Assembly (NCBI RefSeq): GCF_005049105.1
Contig: NZ_SUKA01000001.1
Span: 992,001 to 1,056,000 of the forward strand
Direction of reading: 5' to 3'
DNA length: 64,000 nucleotides
DNA from: Sphingobacterium alkalisoli
GTDB taxonomy: Bacteria; Bacteroidota; Bacteroidia; Sphingobacteriales; Sphingobacteriaceae
The position numbers and the translations under genes were made by a program. Under the pieces are notes generated by a model. That model had not been told where the DNA came from. It did not search any database and saw only the letters and a program-made list of their open reading frames with translations. Below, piece after piece: positions 25,313 through 33,982 of this stretch (position 1 is its first letter; each line of letters begins with the position of its first letter).

Positions 25313-25540
25313 TTACTCCTGCTCCATAATTTCTTGTACGGCCGGGGCAACGGCCGTCGGCTCATCTCTGGAAAAAAGAATTTTGGTCTTGAAAACATCA
25401 GGATGCAATTGAAGTAAGGCATCGGATACTTCGACGGTCTGCGGCTGAGACTCCGTCGTTAAAAATGGAAGAGCCTGAAATAGGCAAAATGCACAGCCAA
25501 TGAGGGCAGCGTAGCGTAGCGATTTGTTTTTTATGTTCAT
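25313..25540 (-). CDS. Small exported peptide, first gene of HTTM cassette
   Basis: A 75-residue protein starting MNIKNKSLRY, chosen because the signal peptide (hydrophobic AALIGCAFCLFQALPFL, about 11-27) follows directly. An upstream in-frame ATG adds 26 unlikely residues. The mature part of about 45 residues is acidic and ends EIMEQE. No family was recognised. It is the first gene of the run peptide - anchored protein - HTTM - Crp-type regulator, with a 6-nt gap to the next gene. A small secreted substrate next to an HTTM gene is reminiscent of Sdp-type peptide maturation, but a toxic or signalling role is speculation. Confidence 0.6.
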   Translation of the reverse strand: MNIKNKSLRYAALIGCAFCLFQALPFLTTESQPQTVEVSDALLQLHPDVFKTKILFSRDEPTAVAPAVQEIMEQE

Positions 25541-25671
25541 GTGTTTAGTTGTTTGTAATACCGTAAATATGGCTTTTACAGCATTGATCGGCCATACTGT
25601 TGGTGAAAACCGACACATTTATGAGGATTTTTGTAAATTAGCGGTACAACCTAGTAAAACAAGAAACCAGA

Positions 25672-26487
25672 ATGTCTACGTTTTCAGCAATTATTATAGA
25701 AGACCTCCCGCTTGTTCAGGAGCAGATGAGAAGGGTGATTATGGGGACAAAACTGTTCCATGTGGAGAAGAAGTGTTATACTTCCGTCGAAACCGCAATA
25801 AAAGCATTGAAGAACCGTCCCGTAAAAGTTGACTTTGCATTTGTGGATGTCGAACTAGACGGTATGTTGGGTACGGAGGGGGTAAGTAAGTTACGCCCTT
25901 ATGTCCGCTTTATCATCCTATGTTCGGATTACCGGGAAAAACATGCCGAAGAGGGACACGATGTCCGTCCGGATGCTTTTTTCAAGAAGCCCCTGTTCCA
26001 GGAGGATATCCATGAGTTGGTACGGGATTTACAAAAACGGGAAACCTGGCGGCCGAAGGACCCTATTTCTATCTTGGTAAGACGACCCCACGACAAAAGA
26101 ATCGAAGAAGAGAAGGATGACGACAGGGAGCATGCCGGGCATCCGGTGAGGGAATTGACCAGAGTGGCACTGGAAGATATCGTGAGGGTAAAGCGTAAAG
26201 TCAAAGAGGAGAAGCGGGAAGGAAATGAGATCGATTTTTATGGGCTGGATCCTACCGGACATTATTATTTACTGGGAAGTATGCGTACATCGCTAAAGGC
26301 TTTCTATCAAGACTACGAACGTTTGAATATCTTTTTGTTTGTAACATCCTCGGTGATGTACCATAAGGATTATGTTAAGGATATTTCGTTAAGCACTGTG
26401 AAACTCAAAAATGGAGTAAAAGTCGATGTGAACAGAAGTCGCCGTTCCTACATCGAAAAATTCATAGCCAGTGAAAAGTCGCCTTAA
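25672..26487 (+). CDS. LytTR-family response regulator
   Basis: A 271-residue protein. The receiver domain (1-125) has the acidic pair at E10-D11, phospho-acceptor Asp59 (FAFVDVELDG) and the FFKKPL lysine near 108. A charged linker (140-165) leads to a LytTR DNA-binding domain at about 165-265 (IDFYGLDPTGHYYLLGSMRTSLKAFY; FVTSSVMYHKDYVKDI). It is coupled with the histidine kinase 9 nt downstream. LytTR regulators bind direct repeats spaced by two helical turns. Exactly such 21-bp repeats lie just after the kinase gene and again upstream of the SusC gene at 29218. It is divergent from the small peptide gene. Confidence 0.9.
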   Translation: MSTFSAIIIEDLPLVQEQMRRVIMGTKLFHVEKKCYTSVETAIKALKNRPVKVDFAFVDVELDGMLGTEGVSKLRPYVRFIILCSDYREKHAEEGHDVRPDAFFKKPLFQEDIHELVRDLQKRETWRPKDPISILVRRPHDKRIEEEKDDDREHAGHPVRELTRVALEDIVRVKRKVKEEKREGNEIDFYGLDPTGHYYLLGSMRTSLKAFYQDYERLNIFLFVTSSVMYHKDYVKDISLSTVKLKNGVKVDVNRSRRSYIEKFIASEKSP

Positions 26488-26496
26488 TAATCATGT

Positions 26497-27513
26497 ATGC
26501 CTTTTCGGAAATCGAATTATAAAACAACGCAAATAATCCTGTGGTGCTTAGCCATATTTGTAACCGCTTGGATCGTACTAGGTTTATGCGCAGCAGCCTT
26601 TTCAGGGTGGAATGACTTCATAGCCATGCTCGCCATTAATATAGGTCTGTTTGCGTTATCGCGTTACCTCATCGCCCCCGTCTCCTATAGTAATAGAAAG
26701 CCTTTTCTATACCTTCCGATTCTGTATGTGGTCACTATTGGAATCGTTTTTTTTGGCTTATTATGCGTGAGCGTTTGGCTGGGGGCAGCGACCTGGGAGC
26801 ATGAAGGAGATTGGGAAATCTCGAATCTGAATGAAGTTATTTCCTTGCTGGTGTTGCCTGCTTTTCTGGGCTGGATGAGTTATCTGATCGACCGTGCCAA
26901 GATCGATTGGGATAACCTGCTCGCATTAGAGGCAGAGGTGCTCCGTTCACACTTCTTTCCGCATTTTCTGAAGAATACCTTATCTGCATTTCAAATCCTG
27001 GCGATTAAGAAGCCGAATCGGGCTGCGAAGATCGCGGAGCCGCTGATGCAGATATTCCGATATTACAACGACATTCATGACCAGCAGACCCACCCATTAG
27101 GTACTGAAATGGAGCAGTTGGAGAATCTGTGTAAAATATATCGTATTCAGCGCAGTAAAAAGTTACGCCTTGTTATCCGTTGTGCCAAGGAAGCGGTCTA
27201 CAACATCAAAGTGCCGGCCATGCTCCTGATGACGCTGATCGAAAATTGCTGCCTATACGGTATCGTAGACGACCCGAAAAGGCCCCTACACCTCACGTTG
27301 GATCTGCTGCCGGATGGAAGGCTTTATATGTGCCTCACCAATTTCCGAAAGCAGGGCCGTACCACTAGCGAAGAAAGTACCCAGCTTGGCTTACCTCTCA
27401 TCAAAAGCCTGCTGAAAATCTATGGTGAAGAGAATAGGATCGACGTCATCGATGATACAAAGGTGTTTACGGTTATGGTGTTATGGAAGGATGTGGAGCT
27501 AAAGATGACCTAG
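26497..27513 (+). CDS. LytS/YehU-type sensor histidine kinase
   Basis: A 338-residue protein with four predicted transmembrane helices (about 10-35, 42-62, 70-98 and 112-132) with only short loops, so ligand sensing would be within the membrane or indirect. The His_kinase motif reads FFPHFLKNTLSAF with phospho-His156. The ATPase domain has the N-box LLMTLIENCCLYG near 245-258 and a GLPLIKSLLKIYGEEN G2-like region. The strict NPHFLFN of most family members is FPHFLKN here. It is the cognate kinase of the adjacent LytTR regulator and lies upstream of the PUL. Confidence 0.88.
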   Translation: MPFRKSNYKTTQIILWCLAIFVTAWIVLGLCAAAFSGWNDFIAMLAINIGLFALSRYLIAPVSYSNRKPFLYLPILYVVTIGIVFFGLLCVSVWLGAATWEHEGDWEISNLNEVISLLVLPAFLGWMSYLIDRAKIDWDNLLALEAEVLRSHFFPHFLKNTLSAFQILAIKKPNRAAKIAEPLMQIFRYYNDIHDQQTHPLGTEMEQLENLCKIYRIQRSKKLRLVIRCAKEAVYNIKVPAMLLMTLIENCCLYGIVDDPKRPLHLTLDLLPDGRLYMCLTNFRKQGRTTSEESTQLGLPLIKSLLKIYGEENRIDVIDDTKVFTVMVLWKDVELKMT

Positions 27514-27532
27514 GATTGATGTCACCTATTTC

Positions 27533-27595
27533 TTTCCGTACAAAAACGAACTATTTCCGTACAAAAACGAACTATTTCTGTACAAAAACGAAACT
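27533..27595 (+). promoter_or_regulatory. Three 21-bp direct repeats, probable LytTR operator
   Basis: Three abutting 21-bp units begin at 27533, 27554 and 27575. Each starts TTTCCGTACAAAAACGAAC or, in unit 3, TTTCTGTACAAAAACGAA. Units 1 and 2 are identical. The array ends 19 nt before a perfect -7 box. The period of exactly two helical turns matches how LytTR dimers read DNA. It lies between the two-component genes and the first PUL gene. Confidence 0.8.
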
Positions 27596-27614
27596 TACTG
27601 CTGTTTGATTATAC

Positions 27615-27622
27615 TATTTTTG
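27615..27622 (+). promoter_or_regulatory. -7 box of the GH28-like gene promoter
   Basis: TATTTTTG matches TAnnTTTG exactly, and there is no TTG at the -33 position, where the 21-bp repeats end instead. This suggests an activator-dependent promoter. A transcription start near 27629 rules out the ATGs at 27605 and 27623 for the next gene. Confidence 0.65.
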
Positions 27623-27661
27623 ATGGAATTAGAAATCCAAATGCACGGTATAACCATAAGT

Positions 27662-28897
27662 ATGATGAATATAAAGCAAATTAAGAACTGGCTACTTTTG
27701 ACAATACTTTTTAGCCTAGAAGCACAAGCTGGCAACAGCAGAAACAGAACAGATCTGGGGGGACCAACGGAGTACCACAGTCCAAATATGTACAACACGG
27801 GGAGCCAAATCGAACGGATACAACAAGCTATTAATGAAGCCCGCGGCACCACAGGTCGGGTAGTCATCCCACCAATCGACGCGACGACAGGCAGGAAAGT
27901 TTGGCTAATCGACCGCGCTATCTTGTTGCCGAGTGATATGGAGCTTGTGCTCAACAACTGTACGATCAAACTCTCCGATCAATGCCGAGACAATTTTATA
28001 CGATCCGGTAACACGGGCCTTGGTATAGCTGAAGTCCGACCGTTAAAAAATATAACGATCCGGGGCGTTGGCCATGTGCTATTAGAAGGTGCGGACAATC
28101 CGAGGTCGACAGGAGATCACAATAAGACCCTATCCACGGAGCCTAATGGTAATTATAACCTTTCATACGGTAGCGATGCGGGCAAAGTTGGTGAAAATCA
28201 AATGGGCGGCTGGAGAAATCATGCGATTATTTTAGCGCATGTTGATCGGTTTGAAATTAGTGGACTTACCTTAAAAGATTACCACGCACACGGGATTGTG
28301 CTGGAACGGGCGCAGAATGGCAAGATTTCCGACATCACGTTTAACGTCCGGCAGGCCGTCAACGTGCATGGAACAGAACGACAGATATTGAACCAAGATG
28401 GACTAGGGGTTCGATTTGGATGTAAAAATATTATCATCGACAGATGCCAGGGAAGGAGTGGTGACGATTTTATTAATATCGGTTTAACTGATACGAATGT
28501 GGATGCTGGACAGGAAAATGTCAATGTAGTAAGCGGATCTATACATCGAGGAAAAATCGACGATATCACCAATATATACCTTCAGAACTGGCAAGATTTT
28601 TATTCCATATCTCATCGCGCGATACGCATAATGCCCATAGGCAATTTGAGGATTAACAATGTGTTTATCGAAAACATGACGATTAATAAGTTGTCCAATC
28701 AGGGCTTGGTGATAGAACACGCAAAGAATGTAATGGGCCTATTTGTTCGCAATGTAGTATCGCAGCACATGGTTGTTTCGAAAGGAATTACACACGCTAG
28801 TTTTAGGGATATATTGCGTGTCGGGACAGGACATGCGATTGATGTCCAGCCTAGTGAAACGGTCACCATAGACCATGTCATCACTATCCCTAACTAG
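27662..28897 (+). CDS. GH28-like right-handed beta-helix protein (PUL)
   Basis: An exported protein of about 410 residues. The start at 27662 or 27665 is chosen because it gives a clean signal peptide (MNIKQIKNWLLLTILFSLEAQA) and follows the predicted transcription start. The mature protein begins with a substrate-edge region, then parallel beta-helix coils (ITIRGVGHVLLEG; FEISGLTLKDYHAHGIVLE; ISDITF). NQDGLGVRFG and RSGDDFINIGL take the place of the NTD and DD catalytic motifs of family 28 pectin hydrolases. The canonical GHG and RIK motifs are not obvious, so activity is uncertain. Separation from the SusC operon by its own repeat-controlled promoter suggests a first-contact enzyme for a uronic-acid glycan. 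Confidence 0.7.
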   Translation: MMNIKQIKNWLLLTILFSLEAQAGNSRNRTDLGGPTEYHSPNMYNTGSQIERIQQAINEARGTTGRVVIPPIDATTGRKVWLIDRAILLPSDMELVLNNCTIKLSDQCRDNFIRSGNTGLGIAEVRPLKNITIRGVGHVLLEGADNPRSTGDHNKTLSTEPNGNYNLSYGSDAGKVGENQMGGWRNHAIILAHVDRFEISGLTLKDYHAHGIVLERAQNGKISDITFNVRQAVNVHGTERQILNQDGLGVRFGCKNIIIDRCQGRSGDDFINIGLTDTNVDAGQENVNVVSGSIHRGKIDDITNIYLQNWQDFYSISHRAIRIMPIGNLRINNVFIENMTINKLSNQGLVIEHAKNVMGLFVRNVVSQHMVVSKGITHASFRDILRVGTGHAIDVQPSETVTIDHVITIPN

Positions 28898-28963
28898 GCA
28901 AGCTTGTCTGAATTAGACCGTCTACTTTCTTTGATACTGCTGAATTAGGCCTTTAAATGGGTT

Positions 28964-29005
28964 TTTCCGTACAAAAATGAACCATTTCTGAACAAACCAA
29001 TACCC
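28964..29005 (+). promoter_or_regulatory. Two 21-bp direct repeats, second probable LytTR operator
   Basis: Unit 1 (28964-28984) begins TTTCCGTACAAAAATGAACC, nearly identical to the repeats at 27533. Unit 2 (28985-29005) begins TTTCTGAACAAACCAA and is degenerate but in exact 21-bp register. The pair ends 20 nt before a perfect -7 box, as at the GH28-like gene. This shared layout ties both promoters to one regulator. Confidence 0.75.
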
Positions 29006-29025
29006 TTCAGTGTGAAGTTTACGCT

Positions 29026-29033
29026 TAATTTTG
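29026..29033 (+). promoter_or_regulatory. -7 box of the PUL SusC operon
   Basis: TAATTTTG is an exact TAnnTTTG match with no TTG at -33, consistent with activator dependence. The predicted start near 29040 leaves a leader of about 180 nt before the SusC gene. Confidence 0.6.
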
Positions 29034-29217
29034 TACTATGTCAAAGCATCACAACAGCTTCGGCATACCAATAATAAAGCTATACATAATCGCGACTTAT
29101 TTAGCATTTAATAATGTAGAATGGAAAGATGTTTCACCAATAAATTTTGATGCCTATAGAAAAAAGTAACCAAAGTAAACCAACTTATTCTTCGCTAACC
29201 TCTAGGTAAGTGGAGAT

Positions 29218-32200
29218 ATGAAATGTAAATGTTTTAACCAATATAAATATATGATAAAAATAATTCACAAAAAGTTTAACAGCTATTTTGGGATGGTTAC
29301 CGTACTCTTGCTGTTAGTAACCAATGGCTATTCACAACAAAATCTGATTAAAATTACGGGAAAGGTCGTTGATCAAAATGGTGTTGCCCTCAGCGAGGCG
29401 ACCGTTAAAGTAAAAGATCAGGATACACAGGTGATGACCGATGCTGCGGGAAATTACACAATACAGGCGTCACCTTTATCGCGTTTGATTTTTTCCCATG
29501 TTGGGTATGATAACCAAGAGTTAGCCATAAACGCATCGGGTGTTATAAATGTCACCCTATCTGGTTTAGCAGAGCTTGATGAAGTGGTAGTCGTAGGCTA
29601 TGGTAGCGTACGTAAACGGGATTTGACGGGCGGATTATCCGTAGTGGGAAAGGAACAATTGGAAATGGTTTCTACGACAAATCTGATGGATCGTTTGGTG
29701 GGACAGGTAGCGGGATTAAATATTACCACATCCAATGCTGCTCCCGGCGCTAGTCAATCGCTGTTAATTCGGGGCGAAAACTCGTTGTCCGCCAACAACA
29801 GTCCGTTAATTATCTTGGATGGGATTCCATATAGTGGCTCACTGGTCGACCTGGACCCCAACACTATCGATAATTTAACAGTACTCAAAGATGCGTCCGC
29901 CGTAGCAATTTACGGTTCACGAGGGTCTAACGGTGTCATACTGATACAGACCAAAAGAGGTGTCGAAGGTAAGCCGCAGGTTGCATACAGAGGCTTGATT
30001 GGAGCAGCTGAGCCCATGCAATATATACAAGTTATGGGGCCTAATGAATACATACGGCTACAGCAGGATATCGGTCGTTTGCGCGAAGGCCTTAGTGGAG
30101 ACCAGCTGGATCCTATTGCGGGTTCCATAATCAGTCAAAGCGAACGTGAAAATTATGCAAACGGAATTACGCACAACTGGCAGGATTATATCTTTCGGAA
30201 GGGAATGACAATGGATCACCAGTTAAGTTTTTCAGGTGGTACACGTAACACGAAATATATGGCGGCGGTTTCTTCTATGAACCAAGAGGGGGTGGTTTAC
30301 AATTCGAAGCTTTCACGATTTAATATATCTTCCAATATCGATCAGGTATTCAATGATTGGCTGACAACTGGTATAGGAACCCAATTTGTACAACGGGAAG
30401 ATGGAGGTATAACGCCAAATATCGAACATGCCATCAAGCAGAGTCCGTATGGAAAATACCTGGACGAATTTGGGAAGTATGTGGCCGAGCCGATGGAATA
30501 TTCCCTGATCACTAATCCTATGCTTAACGTTAATGCCGATCAGGACAGAACCAATCGAAACTTTTTCATAAATGGATATACAAATATCCTGCTTCCGGTG
30601 GAAGGTCTGTCTTTTCGTTCGAATCTTGGATACAATTACAGAAGTAACTTTACAGGAACGTATTACGGTAGGGATACCTTTGTAGGTCGGGAACAAGGAG
30701 GTCAGGTAGGAGGAAACGCAAGCATTAGCAACGGGCACAGTACAGATTATACCTGGGAGAACGTCTTGCGGTACGAACGGCAAATCGGGCATCATCGAGT
30801 CGATGCAACGGGATTGTTCAGTTTACAACGGACGAAAAACGTTTCTTCTGGCCAAAGCGGACAAGGATTCGTAACTGACAATACGAGTTATTACATGATG
30901 GGTACAGCCGAACGCAACCAAACCATATCTTCGGGACTGTCCGAAACAGCTTTGCTATCATATATGGCACGGGTCAATTATGGCTATAAAGGCAAGTACC
31001 TCGCTACGTTGACGGGTCGTAGGGATGGCGCATCCGTATTCGGGGCGAACAACAAATATGCTTTTTTCCCTTCCGTCGCACTAGCGTGGAATGTAGCCGA
31101 AGAAAGTTTTATTACAGATAATCTGAGTTGGATGGATATGCTTAAACTACGGGTATCGTATGGTGCCAATGGAAATCAAGCCATCAGTCCTTATCAGACA
31201 CTGGATCGCCTATACTCAAGTGTAAAGTACATTTGGGGGGATGGTGGACTACCCTTCAATACGGTATACCTGGCAAGTGATGGTGTAGGCAATCCGAATC
31301 TAAAATGGGAGACTACTTATACTGCCAATCTTGGTATCGATTTCCAGCTAATGAATAACCGATTGAGTGGTACGGTCAATGCGTATCTATCGAATACGCA
31401 CGACCTGCTCATGACGCGGAGCGTGCCTATAATGAACGGCTTCGGTAGAATCTGGGACAATATTGGGCAGACCCGCAACAAGGGTATTGAAGTTGTGTTG
31501 AATTCAGTTAACATACATAGCGAGAATTTCCAATGGAGCTCGAACCTTAATTTTGCCTTAAACCGGGATAAGATTATTGAATTACGGGGCGACCAGATAG
31601 ATGATGTGGCCAATCGATGGTTTATCGGTAAACCATTGCGGGTGTACTATGATTATAATATGGTGGGTATCTGGCAACAAGGAGACGAGTATTTCTATAC
31701 GGATGCCAATGGGACAGAGCGGGAAGTACAAACGGGTGCCGCAGCGGGTTCGGCTAAATTGGAAGACGTAGACGGCAATGGTTATATTAATGCCGACGAT
31801 AGGAAGATCATCGGTTCTAGAATGCCCGATTACACCGCCTCATTTGGCAATAGAATAGCCTTTCGCAATTTCTACTTTTCATGCTTAGTAAATGGCGTAT
31901 TCGGTGTGTGGCGCGAAGACAACCTCGCCAATATGGGCTCATGGACCTTTGGACTAACAAATTATGTGCATGACGCAAACTATTGGACACCTGAGAATCC
32001 CGATGCCGATATCGTATCCCCTGGGTATATAAATACATTTGGGCACAATCATTACAAAAAAATGTCTCACGTCCAGATCAAGAACATCACCCTAGGTTAT
32101 AGAATGGGACAAAATATAGCAGGGAAGCTGGGTCTTAATGCTATTGATGTCAATGTAAGCGTTAACAACGCCCATACCTTCTCCAACGTTAGGCAGGTAC

Positions 32201-32277
32201 TTAACTACGATAATGGTTGGATGGCTTCCTATCCGACTGCACGTTCGTATATGCTCGGATTAAATTTCACTTTCTAA
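29218..32277 (+). CDS. SusC-family TonB-dependent transporter of the PUL
   Basis: A 1019-residue protein; an alternative ATG at 29251 (MIKIIHKKF) gives a more typical signal peptide ending NGYSQQ. Domains: carboxypeptidase-regulatory-like (44-120, ITGKVVDQNGVALSEATV), TonB-box-like DEVVVVGYG, plug (about 135-240, LLIRGENSLSANNSPLIILDGIPY; SAVAIYGSRGSNGVILIQTK) and a long barrel that ends SYMLGLNFTF. It imports oligosaccharides with the SusD encoded 16 nt downstream. It is the first gene of an operon extending through the glycoside hydrolases. Expression is probably under the LytTR direct repeats upstream. Confidence 0.95.
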   Translation: MKCKCFNQYKYMIKIIHKKFNSYFGMVTVLLLLVTNGYSQQNLIKITGKVVDQNGVALSEATVKVKDQDTQVMTDAAGNYTIQASPLSRLIFSHVGYDNQELAINASGVINVTLSGLAELDEVVVVGYGSVRKRDLTGGLSVVGKEQLEMVSTTNLMDRLVGQVAGLNITTSNAAPGASQSLLIRGENSLSANNSPLIILDGIPYSGSLVDLDPNTIDNLTVLKDASAVAIYGSRGSNGVILIQTKRGVEGKPQVAYRGLIGAAEPMQYIQVMGPNEYIRLQQDIGRLREGLSGDQLDPIAGSIISQSERENYANGITHNWQDYIFRKGMTMDHQLSFSGGTRNTKYMAAVSSMNQEGVVYNSKLSRFNISSNIDQVFNDWLTTGIGTQFVQREDGGITPNIEHAIKQSPYGKYLDEFGKYVAEPMEYSLITNPMLNVNADQDRTNRNFFINGYTNILLPVEGLSFRSNLGYNYRSNFTGTYYGRDTFVGREQGGQVGGNASISNGHSTDYTWENVLRYERQIGHHRVDATGLFSLQRTKNVSSGQSGQGFVTDNTSYYMMGTAERNQTISSGLSETALLSYMARVNYGYKGKYLATLTGRRDGASVFGANNKYAFFPSVALAWNVAEESFITDNLSWMDMLKLRVSYGANGNQAISPYQTLDRLYSSVKYIWGDGGLPFNTVYLASDGVGNPNLKWETTYTANLGIDFQLMNNRLSGTVNAYLSNTHDLLMTRSVPIMNGFGRIWDNIGQTRNKGIEVVLNSVNIHSENFQWSSNLNFALNRDKIIELRGDQIDDVANRWFIGKPLRVYYDYNMVGIWQQGDEYFYTDANGTEREVQTGAAAGSAKLEDVDGNGYINADDRKIIGSRMPDYTASFGNRIAFRNFYFSCLVNGVFGVWREDNLANMGSWTFGLTNYVHDANYWTPENPDADIVSPGYINTFGHNHYKKMSHVQIKNITLGYRMGQNIAGKLGLNAIDVNVSVNNAHTFSNVRQVLNYDNGWMASYPTARSYMLGLNFTF

Positions 32278-32293
32278 CTAAATACGAAACGAT

Positions 32294-33943
32294 ATGAAAA
32301 TAAAGAATATCATAAAATGTGGACTGGTGTTGATGGTGATCATCACCACAACAGGATGTAAGGATTTTCTTGAAGAAGACCTGAAATCGCAACTGGCTCC
32401 TACCAACACCTTTACGAGTACATACGGGTTTGAAGTAGGTTCGGCCGGACTTTATGCGATCACGCGGGCGGAATACAATACCTGGGGCGAGGGTGGTGCT
32501 TTCATGCACGGCAACGCGACCCCCTACGAAGCCCTCCAGGCAGCGACCGATATCGTCGATGTTATCAATAGCGACGCATCGCTGACGGCATTTGCCAATT
32601 TAACGATGACTGACGAAGAGCGGTTTGTAGAGTCCTATTGGAATTGGTCGTACAGCCTAATTGCTTCAGCCAATGAAATATTGATGTACGCTGATATAAA
32701 TACTAATTGGGATACGCCGGGCGACAAGGAACGTTTCCGGGCTGAAGCGCGTTTCTTTCGCGCTTACGCATATCGCAGTTTGATCTACCTTTATGGGGAT
32801 GTGCCATACGTGGAAACCATTCAATACGATTTTCAGCTGAATTTTACGCGTACCCCAAAAGCGGAAGTATTGCAGCATATTGTTGATGACCTCGAATTCG
32901 CTTCCCAACATTTGCCAGAAAATCCCGATCAAGTGCAGGATGGGAAACTGACCAAGTGGGCAGCATATCACCTGTTAAGTGAAATGTATTTGATGCAGAA
33001 AGAATATGTGTTGGCTGAAAAGGCTGCATTAGAGGTTATCAACAGTGGCTACTTTGAGCTAATGAAAACACGATTCGGAAAAAGTCAGGAAAACCCCGGC
33101 GATGTATTTAGCGATTTGTTTATTGAACACAATCAAAACAGGAAAGGCGGAAACAGAGAAAGCATCTGGGTATTGCAATTTGAGTTTAATGCGATTGGCG
33201 GTGGGACAAATTCGGATGACTGGACGCGTAGAGCGTGGAACCCCAAATATTTTGACGTTTCGGGTTTTGTCCTGGCCGATACCTTAGGTGGCCGTGGATT
33301 GGCGCAGATCGTACCAATGAAATGGTGGGTAGGTACCACTGGTACGAATGCCACTGGTAATGTGCCCGGTATTTTCGATGCGACAGATATCCGTAATTCG
33401 AACTATAACATCAAACGGGATTGGTATTACAATAACGCCTCCAATGCGACGCTATATGGTCGAAAAGCCAATATTACGGAACAAACCTGGTTCTCTACAA
33501 AAACATTATTTCCGGCACTTACGAAGTTCTTTTACGGACGCGCAGAGAACTTGGGGCTGACAGGCAGTTACAGGGATCGGATGAAATTTCGCCTAGCCGA
33601 AACCTACTTGTTGTTGGCAGAATCTTATCTCGGACAGCAGAATCCGGCTAAAGCAGCTGATGCCATCAATGAAGTTCGTGGCCGGGCAAGCGCAACATTA
33701 ATCAATGCGAACCAAATGACACTAGACTTTCTTCTCGACGAGCGGATCCGTGAATTGGTAGGAGAAGAGAGTCGTCGATTTACGTTGGTGCGCACGAATC
33801 AGTTTGTCGAGCGGGTAAAAATGTATAATGGTTTAGTCGGAGAGAAAGTCAAAGCCGATCACGCCCTCTGGCCTATTCCACGAGCGATTATTGATGCCAA
33901 TCGAGATGCCGAATTTCCGCAAAATCCAGGATATGAACGATGA
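32294..33943 (+). CDS. SusD-family glycan-binding lipoprotein
   Basis: A 549-residue lipoprotein with lipobox ITTTGC (Cys22) and the CKDFLEEDL start. The core helices include RFRAEARFFRAYAYRSLIYLYGDVPYV and WAAYHLLSEMYLMQKEYVLAEKAALEVI. The C-terminus has FRLAETYLLLAESYLGQQNPAKAADAINEVRGRA and LDERIRELVGEESRRFTLVR, all diagnostic for SusD/RagB. It captures the glycan at the surface and closes the SusC pore. It lies between SusC (16 nt) and the SusE/F-like gene. Confidence 0.95.
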   Translation: MKIKNIIKCGLVLMVIITTTGCKDFLEEDLKSQLAPTNTFTSTYGFEVGSAGLYAITRAEYNTWGEGGAFMHGNATPYEALQAATDIVDVINSDASLTAFANLTMTDEERFVESYWNWSYSLIASANEILMYADINTNWDTPGDKERFRAEARFFRAYAYRSLIYLYGDVPYVETIQYDFQLNFTRTPKAEVLQHIVDDLEFASQHLPENPDQVQDGKLTKWAAYHLLSEMYLMQKEYVLAEKAALEVINSGYFELMKTRFGKSQENPGDVFSDLFIEHNQNRKGGNRESIWVLQFEFNAIGGGTNSDDWTRRAWNPKYFDVSGFVLADTLGGRGLAQIVPMKWWVGTTGTNATGNVPGIFDATDIRNSNYNIKRDWYYNNASNATLYGRKANITEQTWFSTKTLFPALTKFFYGRAENLGLTGSYRDRMKFRLAETYLLLAESYLGQQNPAKAADAINEVRGRASATLINANQMTLDFLLDERIRELVGEESRRFTLVRTNQFVERVKMYNGLVGEKVKADHALWPIPRAIIDANRDAEFPQNPGYER

Positions 33944-33982
33944 AAATGTGAACTATGAATTTTTATATCAACAAAGATATTT

